Part shown: in pieces, positions 1 to 9,290 of the stretch
Position numbering within the stretch: position 1 is the first letter of the stretch
How the letters are laid out: every line of letters starts with the position of its first letter
DNA from: Agromyces protaetiae
GTDB lineage: Bacteria; Actinomycetota; Actinomycetes; Actinomycetales; Microbacteriaceae
Assembly (NCBI RefSeq): GCF_004135405.1
Contig: NZ_CP035491.1
Coordinates: 1,984,001-2,048,000 of the forward strand
Direction: 5' to 3'
Length of the DNA stretch: 64,000 nt
Program-made: the position numbers and the translations under genes
The notes under the pieces: generated by a model
What the model was told of the DNA's origin: nothing
Database searches by the model: none
Seen by the model: the letters and a program-made list of their open reading frames with translations, nothing else

Positions 1-850
1 CCGCGGCCGTCAGGTCAGCGCCGACCAGGTCGAGATCCTCCGCAAGCAGTTCGGCCTCGACCAGCCGCTCATCGTGCAGTTCTGGAACTACCTCGTCGGA
101 CTCCTCCACGGCGATCTGGGCACGTCGTACACGTACAACCGTCCCGTCGTCGACCTCATCGGCACCTACATCGGCCCGACCCTCCTGCTCACGGGGACGG
201 CGGCGCTCGTGTCGATCGTCCTCGGACTCTCGCTCGGCCAGCGCGCGGCGTGGCGTCGCGGCACGGCCTTCGACCGCACGCAGACCTCCGTCGCGCTCAT
301 CTTCTGGTCGGTGCCGACCTTCTGGCTCGGCCTCCTGCTCCTGCTCGTCTTCGGCGGGTGGCTGCACTGGTTCCCCACCGGAGGCATGTCGACCCCGGGC
401 CTCGGGGCGACGGGTCTCGCGTACGTGTGGGACGTCGTGCGGCACCTCGTGCTGCCCGTCACCGCCATGGTCGCGGTCGTCTACGCGCAGTACCTCCTCG
501 TCATGCGCGCCTCGCTCCTCGAGGAGATGTCCGCGGACTATCTGACGACGGCCCGTGCGAAGGGACTGCGCGAAGACGACGTCCGTCGCAAGCACGCCGT
601 TCCCAACGCGCTGTTGCCGACCATCACCCTGATCTTCCTGACGATCGGCGGCCTCATCGGGGGCGCCGTCACGGTCGAGACGGTGTTCTCGTGGCCCGGG
701 CTCGGCTACCTGACCTTCCAGGCCCTCACCTCGCCCGACCTGCCGCTCCTGCAGGGCACGTTCGTGGTGTTCTCCTCGATCGTCATCATCACGAACCTCG
801 CGGCCGACCTCGTCTACCGCGTCATCGACCCGAGATTGAAGGCGTCATGA
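1..850 (+). CDS. dppB: Dipeptide/oligopeptide ABC transporter permease (DppB type), 5' end cut by window
   Basis: This is an inner-membrane permease of a peptide ABC importer. The frame is open from base 2 to the stop, so the gene begins left of the window and the ATG at 74 is internal. The visible start carries the family signature of a conserved FGLD-P segment and the GDLG-S stretch just after it. Several hydrophobic segments follow, with the cytoplasmic EAA loop read as ARAKGL (around base 555) that docks on the ATPase. It overlaps the next permease by ATGA, so the two are translationally coupled. The substrate is not readable from the permease. The neighbouring peptidases make peptides, perhaps murein peptides, the likely cargo. 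Confidence 0.93.
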   Translation, partial: RGRQVSADQVEILRKQFGLDQPLIVQFWNYLVGLLHGDLGTSYTYNRPVVDLIGTYIGPTLLLTGTAALVSIVLGLSLGQRAAWRRGTAFDRTQTSVALIFWSVPTFWLGLLLLLVFGGWLHWFPTGGMSTPGLGATGLAYVWDVVRHLVLPVTAMVAVVYAQYLLVMRASLLEEMSADYLTTARAKGLREDDVRRKHAVPNALLPTITLIFLTIGGLIGGAVTVETVFSWPGLGYLTFQALTSPDLPLLQGTFVVFSSIVIITNLAADLVYRVIDPRLKAS

Positions 851-1779
851 CCGAGGCCGTCACCACCGAGGCCGTCACGGCGAGTGCCGCGCGCGGCGCC
901 CGCTCCGTGGCATCCGCGCGCCGCAAGCAGCGCGCCGGCGAGGTCTGGCGGGAGTTCGCCCGCCACCGCTCCGGCGTCGTGGGACTCGTGCTCCTCCTCG
1001 CCGTCATCGCGCTCGCCCTGCTCGCCCCCGTCATCGCGCCCGAGCAGCTGCTCGACGTGACGAAGGTCACGGCCGGTCCGAACGAGCCGCCGTCGTGGGC
1101 GAACCCGCTCGGCACCGATCCGGCGGGCCGCTCGGTGCTCGTCATGCTCCTCTGGGGCTCGCGGGTCTCGCTGCTCGTCGGCTTCGCCGCGACGGCCGTG
1201 TCGATGATCATCGGCACGATCGTCGGCATGTCGGCGGGTCACTTCGGCGGGGTCGCGCAGGCAGTGCTCCTTCGGATCATGGACTTCTTCCTCGTGCTCC
1301 CGTCGCTCGTGCTCGCGATCGTGCTCTCGACCGTGCTCTCGCGCGGCGTCGTCACGATCATCATCGCGATCGGCGTCACGTCATGGGCCGGCACCGCGCG
1401 GCTCGTGCGGTCGCAGACCCTCACGATCGAGGCGCGCCCCTACATCGAGCGCGCGTGGGCGCTCGGCGCCGGCAACGGACACGTGCTGCGCAAGCACGTG
1501 CTGCCCGCCGTGCTGCCGCTCGTGCTCGCGAACACGACCCTCACCGTCGGCTCGGCGGTCATCTCGGAGTCGACGCTCGCCTTCCTCGGCCTCGGCGACC
1601 CCACCACGGTGTCGTGGGGCACGATGCTGAAGACCGCCCTCGACACGGGCGCCGCGACCGCCGGCTACTGGTGGTACGTGCTGCCGCCGGGCATCGCGAT
1701 CGTGCTCGTCGTGCTCTGTTTCACCCTGGTCGGCCGCGCACTCGAGGCCGTCGTCAACCCCACCCTGCGAGGCCGCTGA
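847..1779 (+). CDS. dppC: Dipeptide/oligopeptide ABC transporter permease (DppC type)
   Basis: This is the second membrane subunit of the peptide importer, 310 residues. The start at 847 is chosen because it overlaps the upstream stop as ATGA. The longer open frame upstream is only a shadow of dppB. An N-terminal cytoplasmic tail of about 40 residues rich in Ala/Arg precedes the first membrane segment (GVVGLVLLLAVIALALL). The sequence NPLGTDPAGRSVL is the DppC/OppC hallmark. The EAA loop (EARPYIERAWALGA) lies near residue 195. The gene overlaps the ATPase gene by one base (TGATG). Confidence in the family is high, while the substrate is inferred from context. Confidence 0.93.
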   Translation: MTEAVTTEAVTASAARGARSVASARRKQRAGEVWREFARHRSGVVGLVLLLAVIALALLAPVIAPEQLLDVTKVTAGPNEPPSWANPLGTDPAGRSVLVMLLWGSRVSLLVGFAATAVSMIIGTIVGMSAGHFGGVAQAVLLRIMDFFLVLPSLVLAIVLSTVLSRGVVTIIIAIGVTSWAGTARLVRSQTLTIEARPYIERAWALGAGNGHVLRKHVLPAVLPLVLANTTLTVGSAVISESTLAFLGLGDPTTVSWGTMLKTALDTGAATAGYWWYVLPPGIAIVLVVLCFTLVGRALEAVVNPTLRGR

Positions 1780-3455
1780 TGCCCAGACTCGAACTCCAGG
1801 ACCTCCGGGTCGTCTACCGCACCCAGAGCGAGGACGGGCCGGCCGAGCGCACCGCCGTCGACGGCGTGAGCATCGTGCTCGAGCCCGGCTCGACGCTCGG
1901 GCTCGCGGGCGAGTCGGGGTGCGGCAAGTCGACGCTCGCGATGAGCGTGCTTCGCCTCCTGCCGCAGAACGCCCGCATCGAGGGCGCGATCCGCTTCGGC
2001 GACGAGGACATCCTCACGCTCGGCTGGGGCCGGCTGCGCGCCGTGCGCTGGACGGAGGCGGCCATCGTCTTCCAGGGCGCGATGCACTCGCTGAACCCCG
2101 TGCAGCGCGTCGAGGACCAGATCGCCGAGGCGCTCGTGCTGCACTCGTCGAAGACGTACCGCGACAAGGCGGCGCGCTCCGCGCGCGTCGCCGAGCTGCT
2201 CGCACTCGTCGACCTGCCCGTCGCGAAGGGTCGCTCCTACCCGCACGAGCTTTCGGGCGGGCAGAAGCAGCGCATCATGATCGCGATGGCGCTCGCGTGC
2301 GACCCCGAGCTCATCATCGCCGACGAGCCGACGACCGCCCTCGACGTCATCGTGCAGGCGCAGGTGCTCGACGTCCTCACCGGTCTCGTGCGCGACCGCG
2401 GGCTCTCGCTCGTCATGATCAGCCACGACCTCTCGGTGCTCGCGGCGACGTGCGAGCGCATCGTCGTCATGCAGCACGGACGCATCGTCGAGGAGGGGCC
2501 GTCGCTCGAGGTCATGACGTCGCCGAGGCATCCGCACACCCAAGCGCTCGCCGCCGCGTTCCCGACGATCGGCGATCCCGCCTCGCGTCGGCGCCTGCCG
2601 AACTACACGGCGCCCGACGCTCCCGCCGACGGGGCGACCTCGGTCGAGGCCGATGCGCCGGACGCATCGGCCGGCCGCGAGGTCGTGCTCTCGGTCGAGG
2701 ACGTCTCGGTGCGCTTCCACGCCCGCGGCGAAGAGGTCAAGGCCGTCGACCACGTGAGCCTCGACTGCCGTGCGGGCGAGATCGTCGCCCTCGTCGGACA
2801 GTCCGGCTCGGGCAAGACGACCCTCGCACGTACCATCCTCGGGCTCCAGCAGCCGACCTCCGGCACTGTGCGCTACCTCGGAGAGCCCATGCCCCGCTCT
2901 CGCAAGGGCCTCAAGGAGTACCGCCGCCGGGTGCAGTTCGTGCTGCAGGACCCGACCGGGTCGCTGAACCCCAAGCACACGGTCTACGAGGCCGTCGCGG
3001 AGGGGCCGCGCCTGCACCGGCTCCCGGGCGACGAGCGCGAGATCGTCGAGCGGGCGCTCCGCGAGGCCGAGCTCACGCCGTTCGAGCGGTACGCGCAGGC
3101 GATCCCGCAGGAGCTCTCGGGCGGGCAGCGGCAGCGCGTCGTCATCGCGGGCGCGCTCGCGCTCGGCCCGTCGTACCTCGTCGCCGACGAGCCCGTCGCG
3201 AGCCTCGATGCGAGCGTCCGCGGCGAGATCCTCGCGCTCTTCCTGCGGCTCAAGCACGAGCTCGGGCTCGGCGCGCTCGTCATCACGCACGACCTCGGCC
3301 TCGCGTGGAACATCGCCGACCGCGTCGTCGTCATGAACCAGGGGCGCATCGTCGAGCAGGGGACGGTCGAGCAGGTGCTGCTCGACCCGCAGCACGAGTA
3401 CACGAAGAAGCTGCTCTCCGTCGTGCCGTCTCGTCTGGCGGTGGCGAATGGCTGA
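1779..3455 (+). CDS. Peptide ABC transporter double ATPase (DppD-DppF fusion)
   Basis: One 558-residue polypeptide carries two complete ABC ATPase domains that other bacteria encode as DppD and DppF. Domain 1 has Walker A GESGCGKST (near residue 45), signature LSGGQKQR and Walker B IIADEPTTALD. Domain 2 has Walker A GQSGSGKTT (near residue 343), signature LSGGQRQR and Walker B VADEPVASLD. The linker around residues 265-300 is acidic and Ala-rich, containing the C-terminal oligopeptide-transporter segment of domain 1 (RHPHTQAL). It energises the permeases directly upstream. Its 3' end overlaps the S9 peptidase gene by 8 bases, which ties import to peptide hydrolysis in one operon. Confidence 0.94.
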   Translation: MPRLELQDLRVVYRTQSEDGPAERTAVDGVSIVLEPGSTLGLAGESGCGKSTLAMSVLRLLPQNARIEGAIRFGDEDILTLGWGRLRAVRWTEAAIVFQGAMHSLNPVQRVEDQIAEALVLHSSKTYRDKAARSARVAELLALVDLPVAKGRSYPHELSGGQKQRIMIAMALACDPELIIADEPTTALDVIVQAQVLDVLTGLVRDRGLSLVMISHDLSVLAATCERIVVMQHGRIVEEGPSLEVMTSPRHPHTQALAAAFPTIGDPASRRRLPNYTAPDAPADGATSVEADAPDASAGREVVLSVEDVSVRFHARGEEVKAVDHVSLDCRAGEIVALVGQSGSGKTTLARTILGLQQPTSGTVRYLGEPMPRSRKGLKEYRRRVQFVLQDPTGSLNPKHTVYEAVAEGPRLHRLPGDEREIVERALREAELTPFERYAQAIPQELSGGQRQRVVIAGALALGPSYLVADEPVASLDASVRGEILALFLRLKHELGLGALVITHDLGLAWNIADRVVVMNQGRIVEQGTVEQVLLDPQHEYTKKLLSVVPSRLAVANG

Positions 3456-5529
3456 GTCGCGGGAAGTCGCCTACGGCGAGTGGCCATCGCCCATCACGGC
3501 GGCGGATGTCGCGGCCGCCCACGGCTCGATGACGTGGGCCGCGCAGCCCGACGGAGCGGTCTGGTGGATCCAGAGCGACCCGGCGGACGGCGGCAGGCTC
3601 GCGCTCTACCGCGCTGGAGCGCCCGATGAGGCGGTGCGGCTCACGCCGCTCGGCTCGAACGTCCGCAACCGCGTCCACGAGTACGGCGGGCTGCCGTGGT
3701 GCGCCGTGCCCGGGGCATCCGTCCCGTCCTCGTTCTGCTACACGGAGTGGACCGACGGCCGCATCCGGCTCGTCGAGGGCGGTGTCGCGCGACCGATCAC
3801 ACCGGCACCCGACCGGGACGGCGGCTTCCGCTACGCGGAGCTCCAGGTCGTGGGCGACGAGGTGTGGGCGCTCCGCGAGCACCACTACGGCGACGCGCCG
3901 ACCGATGTCGTGCGCGACTACGTCGCGATCCCGCTCGACGGCGCCGCCGCCGACGACCCCGACGCCGTGCACGAGCTCGGCGCGAGCGGCCACCACTTCC
4001 TCGCCGGGCTCCGGGTCTCGCCCGACGGCGCGAGGGCGGCGTGGCTCGGCTGGAGCCACCCGCACATGTCGTGGGGGAGCGCGGAGCTCGTCGTCGCCGA
4101 CCTCGTCGACGGCGGGTTCCAGAACCCCCGAACGCTCGCGGGCGGAGTGCGCGAAGGCCGCCCCGACGTCGCCGTGTGCCAGCTCGAGTGGGATGCCGAC
4201 GGCACGATCCTCTACCTCGGGGACGAGAACGGCTGGTGGAACCTCCGCCGCCTGGATCCAGCGTCGGGCGAGCAGACTCCCGTGCTCGAGGTCGAGCAGG
4301 AGATCGGCGGAGCGCTGTGGCGTCCGGGCCAGCGCTGGTTCGCGCCGCTCGGCGACGGCCGCTTCGGCGTGCTCGCGGCCGACCGCCCCGGCATCCTCGA
4401 TCCGGTCGCGGGGGCGATCGAGCCGATCGCCGGGCTCGACGAACTCGGCCTCGACCACTGGACCTCGACGATCACGGCCCATGAGGGCCGTCTCGCGGCC
4501 GTCGGTCATGGGCCCGCCCACCTCCCCGCCGTCGTGGCGGTCGAGACCCGCGGCGAGGCATCCGGCCGCATCGCCGTGTTCGGCACGCTGCCTGCGCTGC
4601 CGCTCATCGGTGCGGATGCCTCGACGACGCTCGATCCCGAGTGGCTCCCCGTTCCCGAGCACCGTTGGTTCGACGCGGCGGACGGCGTTCGCGTGCCTGC
4701 GCACGTCTATCCGCCGACGAACCCCGGCGCCCACGGCCCCGCGGGCGAGCGCCCGCCGTACGTCGTGCACATCCACGGCGGACCGACCGGCACGAACGGT
4801 GTGAGCCTCGACCTCGAGATCGCGTACTTCACCTCGCGCGGCGTCGGCGTCGTCGCACCCGAGTACGGCGGGTCGACGGGCTACGGCCGCGCATGGCGCG
4901 ACCGACTGAACGAGCAGTGGGGCGTCGTCGACCTCGCCGACGCCGAGACCGTCGCGCGCGGGCTCGTCGCGGCGGGCGAGGCCGACCCCGGCCGGCTCGT
5001 GATCCGCGGCGGCAGCGCGGGCGGCTTCACGAGCGCGCGCGCGATGACCGCGCCGTCGAGCTTCGCCGTCGGACTCGTGAGCTATCCCGTGATCGACCTC
5101 ATCGCGTGGATGGAGGGCGAGAACCACGACCTCGAATCTCAGTACCTCGTGAGCATCGTCGGGCCGCTGCCCGAGGAGGTCGAGCGCTACCGCGACCGGT
5201 CGCCGTCGGAGCATCCGGCCGAAGCGCACGGGCCGGTGCTCGTCCTCCAGGGCCTCGACGACCGGATCTGCCTCGCCGTGACGACCGAGCGGTTCGTCGC
5301 GGGCCTTGCGGGCTCGGGCCAGCCGCACCACTACGTCGGGTACGAGGGCGAGCAGCACGGGTTCCGCAAGAGCGAGACCGTCGAGCACGCCATCGCGACC
5401 GAGTTCGCGTTCCTCGTACGCGCGTTCGAGCTCGATCCCGTGTCGGCCGAGCCGCTCGGGCTCGACGAGATCGCGGACGTCGCGGGCCTGCCGGCAGTCC
5501 GCGAAACGCGAGCGGAGGCGGTCGCATGA
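3448..5529 (+). CDS. S9 family serine peptidase (prolyl oligopeptidase/acylaminoacyl-peptidase type)
   Basis: This 693-residue cytoplasmic serine peptidase has no signal peptide. The first ~400 residues form a beta-propeller-like region, the usual gate that restricts access to short peptides. The alpha/beta-hydrolase domain follows, with the nucleophile motif GGSAGG (Ser near 522), an acid in QGLDDR (near 605) and the catalytic His in EQHGF (near 636). HIHGGPTG is the oxyanion-side motif of the S9C group. It overlaps both neighbours (8 bases upstream, ATGA downstream). It probably cleaves peptides delivered by the ABC importer. Whether it is a dipeptidyl or acylaminoacyl peptidase cannot be decided from sequence. 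Confidence 0.92.
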   Translation: MAESREVAYGEWPSPITAADVAAAHGSMTWAAQPDGAVWWIQSDPADGGRLALYRAGAPDEAVRLTPLGSNVRNRVHEYGGLPWCAVPGASVPSSFCYTEWTDGRIRLVEGGVARPITPAPDRDGGFRYAELQVVGDEVWALREHHYGDAPTDVVRDYVAIPLDGAAADDPDAVHELGASGHHFLAGLRVSPDGARAAWLGWSHPHMSWGSAELVVADLVDGGFQNPRTLAGGVREGRPDVAVCQLEWDADGTILYLGDENGWWNLRRLDPASGEQTPVLEVEQEIGGALWRPGQRWFAPLGDGRFGVLAADRPGILDPVAGAIEPIAGLDELGLDHWTSTITAHEGRLAAVGHGPAHLPAVVAVETRGEASGRIAVFGTLPALPLIGADASTTLDPEWLPVPEHRWFDAADGVRVPAHVYPPTNPGAHGPAGERPPYVVHIHGGPTGTNGVSLDLEIAYFTSRGVGVVAPEYGGSTGYGRAWRDRLNEQWGVVDLADAETVARGLVAAGEADPGRLVIRGGSAGGFTSARAMTAPSSFAVGLVSYPVIDLIAWMEGENHDLESQYLVSIVGPLPEEVERYRDRSPSEHPAEAHGPVLVLQGLDDRICLAVTTERFVAGLAGSGQPHHYVGYEGEQHGFRKSETVEHAIATEFAFLVRAFELDPVSAEPLGLDEIADVAGLPAVRETRAEAVA

Positions 5530-6494
5530 GCGCACGCGCATCCGCGGCGGCGGTGTCCGCGTCGGCGCCGGCCGGCTCGGACGTCCCGCCCGAGCTCGGA
5601 CCGCTGCGGCCGGGCGCGCGCGTCGCGCTCGTCGCGGTGAGCGGCCCGCCGGCCGCGCCCCTGGTCGAGCGGTCGCTCGATCTCGTGCGGGCATGGGGGC
5701 TCGAGCCCGTCGTGTTCCCGAGCGTCGCGGCGTCGCACCCGCGTGCGAGCTATCTCGCGGGCGACGACGCGCAGCGTGCCGCCGACCTGCAGCAGGCGTG
5801 GTGCGATCCCTCGATCGATGCCGTGTTCTGCGTCCGGGGCGGCTATGGATCGGTGCGCGTGCTCGATCGCCTGGATGTCTCGGCCCTCGCCGCCGCGGCC
5901 CCGAAGCCGCTCTTCGGCAGTTCCGACGTCACGGGCGTCCACGAGTTCTGGCTCGAGCGCCTCGGGGTCGCGACGTGGTTCACGCCCATGCTCGCGACCG
6001 GTGCGCTCCTCGACGACGACGAGGCTATCGAGAGCCTCCGGCGCTCCGTCCTCGAGCCCGTCGCGGGGCGGGTCTACACGTCGTCCGATGCGCGCGTGCT
6101 CGTGCCCGGGCGCGCCACGGGACAGACCGTCGGCGGCAACCTGAGCCTCGTCGCGATGACGCTCGGCGCCAAGGGGCGTCCGCCCGTCGACAACACCGGC
6201 CGCATCGCGCTGCTCGAAGACGTCACCGAGGCGACCTACCGGGTCGACGGGTTCCTGATGTCGCTCCTCCGGGCCGGCTGGTTCGACGGCATCGCGGGCA
6301 TCGCGCTCGGCAGTTGGCACGAGTGCGGACCGCTCGAGGAGATCGAGGCGCTCGCCGTCGAACTCCTCGCGCCGCTCGGCGTGCCGCTCGTGTGGGAGCT
6401 CGGCTTCGGCCACGGGCCGCGGGCGCACAGTGTGCCGCTCGGCACCATCGCGACGCTCGAGGCCGAGGATGCGCCGCGTCTCGTCGTGGGCTGA
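5526..6494 (+). CDS. S66 peptidase, LD-carboxypeptidase/MccF-like
   Basis: This 322-residue serine peptidase belongs to the family that removes the terminal D-residue from murein tetrapeptides (LdcA) or cleaves microcin-type conjugates (MccF). The nucleophile Ser sits in FGSSDVTGVH, the Glu in WHECGP and the His in GHGPRAHS, matching the Ser-Glu-His triad of the family. CVRGGYGS earlier in the protein is another conserved block. The ATGA start couples it to the S9 peptidase. An Ala-rich 15-residue N-terminus suggests the true start may be slightly downstream. With the importer and the NSAR-type enolase it supports a role in recycling D-residue-containing peptides. Murein is an inference. Confidence 0.9.
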   Translation: MSARASAAAVSASAPAGSDVPPELGPLRPGARVALVAVSGPPAAPLVERSLDLVRAWGLEPVVFPSVAASHPRASYLAGDDAQRAADLQQAWCDPSIDAVFCVRGGYGSVRVLDRLDVSALAAAAPKPLFGSSDVTGVHEFWLERLGVATWFTPMLATGALLDDDEAIESLRRSVLEPVAGRVYTSSDARVLVPGRATGQTVGGNLSLVAMTLGAKGRPPVDNTGRIALLEDVTEATYRVDGFLMSLLRAGWFDGIAGIALGSWHECGPLEEIEALAVELLAPLGVPLVWELGFGHGPRAHSVPLGTIATLEAEDAPRLVVG

Positions 6495-6567
6495 CGACGG
6501 CGGGTCCGCGCGTGCGCGTCGCGCGCGCTCGAGTCGCCGGGCGGCATGGCCCCGTGCGCGTCGCGCG

Positions 6568-7692
6568 TCAGATCCGGGCGAGCAGCGCGGCGATGAGCTC
6601 GGCGCGTTCGGCGAGCGAGGCGGCGACCACGTGCTCGTGCACGGCGTGGGCGCCCGCGCCTCGCGGGCCGAGCCCGTCGACGGTCGGCACGCCGAGTGCT
6701 CCCGTGAGGTTGGTGTCGGCGGCGCCGGTTGCAGGGCGTCCGTCGACGGCCTGCCCGACGGTCGCGGCGGCGGCGGCGATCTCGGCGGTGAGCGCGTCGT
6801 GACGTGCGTCGACCCCCCATGCGGGTCGGCTCGAGAGCACCTCGACCGAGAGCTCGCCGCCCGAGCGGACTGGAGCCAGTGCGGCGAGGGCGTCGAGCAC
6901 GGCGCGCTCGGTCGAGGCATCCGGGAATCGGAAGCCGATGTCGGCGTGTGCGCGACCCGCGACGACGTTGGTGCGCCCGCCGCCCGCGATCGTGCCGACG
7001 TTGCACAGCACGGTCGGGTGCGCCGCCGCGATCTCGCGCACGCGCAGGAGCTGGTCGACGAGTTCCTCGATCGCCGACACGCCGCCGTCGGGGTCGAGGG
7101 CGGCGTGCGACTCGCGGCCGACGACGGTGAGACGCACGCGCGTCGATCCGAGGCGGGCGGTCTTCAGGGCTCCGTCGGCGTGGGGGGACTCGAGGCCGAG
7201 CACGGCGACGGCGCAGCGGCCGTGCGACTCGACGAGCGCGCGCGAGGAGGGCGAGCCGATCTCTTCGTCGGCGACGAGGAGGAGGGTCAGGGGCCGGTGC
7301 GCGGCGCCCGACTCGGCGAGCAGTTCGAGCGCGCCTTCGAAGGCGATGATGCCGCCCTTCATGTCGAATGCGCCGGGGCCTGCGACGATGCCGTCGTCAT
7401 CGCGCCACGGCATCGTCGACGCGAGCGTGCCGACGGGCCACACGGTGTCGGCGTGGGCGAGGAAGAGCACGGGGGCCTCGGACTCGCGACCGGCGGTGCC
7501 GGGGAACGCGAAGGCGAGGTTGGGGCCGGTCTCGTGCGGTTCGACGGAGACGGCTGCCCCCAGTCGGGTGAATCGTTCGGTCAGGTGCGCCCCCAGCGCG
7601 GCGATCGCGCGGGCGTCGCCAGTCGGAGACTCGAGCGCGACTGCGAGGCGGAGCCGTTCGACCAGGGTGGCGATGCGATCGTTACGTGACAC
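6568..7692 (-). CDS. M20 family metallopeptidase / N-acyl amino acid hydrolase
   Basis: This 374-residue dinuclear zinc hydrolase of the ArgE/DapE/CPG2 family has all metal and catalytic residues in order: HADTVWP (His and Asp), GAFDMKGG (bridging Asp), ADEEIGS (catalytic and metal Glu) and a late GAHAVHE His. The start is GTG at 7692. The gene runs toward the S66 gene and away from the GNAT gene. Members remove N-acyl, N-succinyl or peptide-linked groups. Next to a GNAT transferase and a succinylamino acid racemase-type enolase, the most economical role is hydrolysis of N-succinyl-L-amino acids. A dipeptidase or carboxypeptidase role is the alternative. Confidence 0.88.
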   Translation of the reverse strand: MSRNDRIATLVERLRLAVALESPTGDARAIAALGAHLTERFTRLGAAVSVEPHETGPNLAFAFPGTAGRESEAPVLFLAHADTVWPVGTLASTMPWRDDDGIVAGPGAFDMKGGIIAFEGALELLAESGAAHRPLTLLLVADEEIGSPSSRALVESHGRCAVAVLGLESPHADGALKTARLGSTRVRLTVVGRESHAALDPDGGVSAIEELVDQLLRVREIAAAHPTVLCNVGTIAGGGRTNVVAGRAHADIGFRFPDASTERAVLDALAALAPVRSGGELSVEVLSSRPAWGVDARHDALTAEIAAAAATVGQAVDGRPATGAADTNLTGALGVPTVDGLGPRGAGAHAVHEHVVAASLAERAELIAALLARI

Positions 7693-7804
7693 AGTTATGA
7701 AACGTATAGTCCTTCTCTTTGGAACTCAACCCGCATAAACTAGCGGTACTCTGACCATCGCAATCAAAGTTGCGTGTTGTATCCCTGCATCGAACGGATC
7801 GCCC
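7693..7804. promoter_or_regulatory. Divergent promoter region between the M20 and GNAT genes
   Basis: This AT-richer 112-base gap separates two divergent genes. TAAACT at 7735-7740 is a good -10 candidate for the rightward operon, and no convincing -35 is visible. CGCAA and TTGCG form an inverted repeat at 7759-7774 with a 6-base spacer, placed where a repressor could block the rightward promoter. Who binds it is unknown. The SIS protein encoded downstream lacks a visible DNA-binding domain. Confidence 0.45.
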
Positions 7805-8650
7805 ATGCCGACCCCCAGCATCCGGGAGGCCCCGGACCGCGACACTCCCGCTGTGTCCATCGTGCCCCTCGACACCCTCGCACGGCAACGCGCGGCCGCA
7901 GTGCTCTACCGCGAGGTCTTCGCGTACGCCGACACCGATCACTCGGTCAACCCCAAGCTCCTGCAGGGTCTCGTCGACAACGGCGGCACGGCGCTCGGCG
8001 TCTTCACCGCCGACGGACGCGCGCTCGGGTTCTGCTACGGCTTCTCCGCGATCGACGCGAGCGGCCTCTACCACTACTCGCAGGCGACCGTCATCGCAGC
8101 CTCCGAGCAGGGCCGCGGACTCGGCCGAGCCCTCAAGCACGCGCAGGCCGACGCCGCCCGCGCCCTCGGCGCTCGCTCGATGCGCTGGACGTACGACCCC
8201 GCGCTCACCCGGAACGCGCACTTCAACCTCGACGTGCTCGGCGGCGTCGGCATCCGGTTCCGGCACGACTACTACGGCGAACCCGGCACCGACCGAGTCG
8301 TCGTCGACTGGCCGCTCGACCCCGAGCTCGCCGCCGCCGCGGCGTCCCGCCGGGTGCGCGCGCTCGCCGACGCATCCTCACTCGCAGCCTCGACCGACGT
8401 CGAGGGCCGCGCCGACGCGGCGGGCGTCGTCGTCGCGACCGGCGCCGACGTGCGCACGATCTCGGCGCCCCTCGACGGCGGCGCGGTCGCTCCCGTGCAT
8501 CGGCCGGCGCTCGGCGCCGCGATCGCCGCGGCCATGGCCGACGGGCTCGTGGCCCGCTCGTGCGGACTCGACTCGCGCTCGGGGGTGTCCGACGGGCCGA
8601 CCGCCGATCTTCCGCCCGCTCGCGCCGTCTACGTCTTCGGAGGGCGATGA
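7805..8650 (+). CDS. GNAT family N-acyltransferase (possible amino acid N-succinyltransferase)
   Basis: This 281-residue protein has a GNAT fold in roughly residues 15-180. The acyl-CoA-binding motif A is readable as QATVIAASEQGRGLGRALKHAQ (shown here in two pieces by position: strand near 8085, loop QGRGLG near 8110). The remaining ~100 residues are less conserved and Ala-rich. It is first in a coupled trio with the SIS protein (ATGA overlap) and the NSAR-type enolase. In Geobacillus a GNAT succinyltransferase, an N-succinylamino acid racemase and an M20 hydrolase form an irreversible D- to L-amino acid pathway. The same three families meet here, so an amino acid N-succinyltransferase is the favoured inference. 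Confidence 0.8.
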   Translation: MPTPSIREAPDRDTPAVSIVPLDTLARQRAAAVLYREVFAYADTDHSVNPKLLQGLVDNGGTALGVFTADGRALGFCYGFSAIDASGLYHYSQATVIAASEQGRGLGRALKHAQADAARALGARSMRWTYDPALTRNAHFNLDVLGGVGIRFRHDYYGEPGTDRVVVDWPLDPELAAAAASRRVRALADASSLAASTDVEGRADAAGVVVATGADVRTISAPLDGGAVAPVHRPALGAAIAAAMADGLVARSCGLDSRSGVSDGPTADLPPARAVYVFGGR

Positions 8651-9288
8651 CGATGCCTGAGAACCGACTCTCCAGCCCCCACGAACGATTCGACGCGCGC
8701 GTGCAACGACGTTCCGCCGCCGTGCTCAAGCGTCGCGTCATCGAGCAGGAGCGCCGCCAGCTCGAGCTCGCCCTCGACTGGGCCCGCGACGACGACGCGT
8801 TCGAACGCGTCGCCGCCCAGATCGTCGCGGCGCGGCGCCGATTCATCCTGGGCGCTGCGAAGTCGTTCACGTACGCCTCGCTCCTCGCTCTCGACCTCAG
8901 CGCCGGGCTCGCGAACGTCACGCTCATCGACGGCACGATCGTGCGGCCGCTCGACGTGCTGAGCGATGTCCGCTCCTCCGACGTGCTCGTCGCGATCTCC
9001 CTGTCGCGCTACCGGCGGTACACGGTCGACATGGCGCTCCAGTTCGCGAAGGCGGGAGGCACCCTCATCGTCGTGACCGACTCGCCCGACGCGCCCCTCG
9101 TGCAGCACGCGTCGGAACGCATCATCGTGAGCACCGAGAGCGCCTCGTTCGCGAACTCGCCGACCTCGGTCGCCCTCGTCATCCACCTCCTCGCGACCCT
9201 CACGACCGCGAGCGCCAAGGGCGCCGGCCGTCGACTCGCCGAACGCGATCGGCTCGCCGAATCGCTCGACCTCTACGTGGAGAACTGA
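8647..9288 (+). CDS. SIS-domain protein, MurR/RpiR-like without the usual HTH
   Basis: This 213-residue protein has a sugar-isomerase (SIS) fold over about residues 45-185 (ILGAAKSFTYASLLALDLS, then LVAISLSRYRRYTV, which matches the phosphosugar-binding Ser/Thr loop region). MurR/RpiR regulators carry an N-terminal HTH of about 75 residues. Here only ~40 helical, charged residues precede the SIS fold, so DNA binding is doubtful. It overlaps the GNAT gene by ATGA and ends two bases before the enolase gene. It may be a ligand-sensing accessory or an enzyme acting on an amino sugar. The function is unknown. Confidence 0.75.
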   Translation: MTMPENRLSSPHERFDARVQRRSAAVLKRRVIEQERRQLELALDWARDDDAFERVAAQIVAARRRFILGAAKSFTYASLLALDLSAGLANVTLIDGTIVRPLDVLSDVRSSDVLVAISLSRYRRYTVDMALQFAKAGGTLIVVTDSPDAPLVQHASERIIVSTESASFANSPTSVALVIHLLATLTTASAKGAGRRLAERDRLAESLDLYVEN

Positions 9289-9290
9289 CC

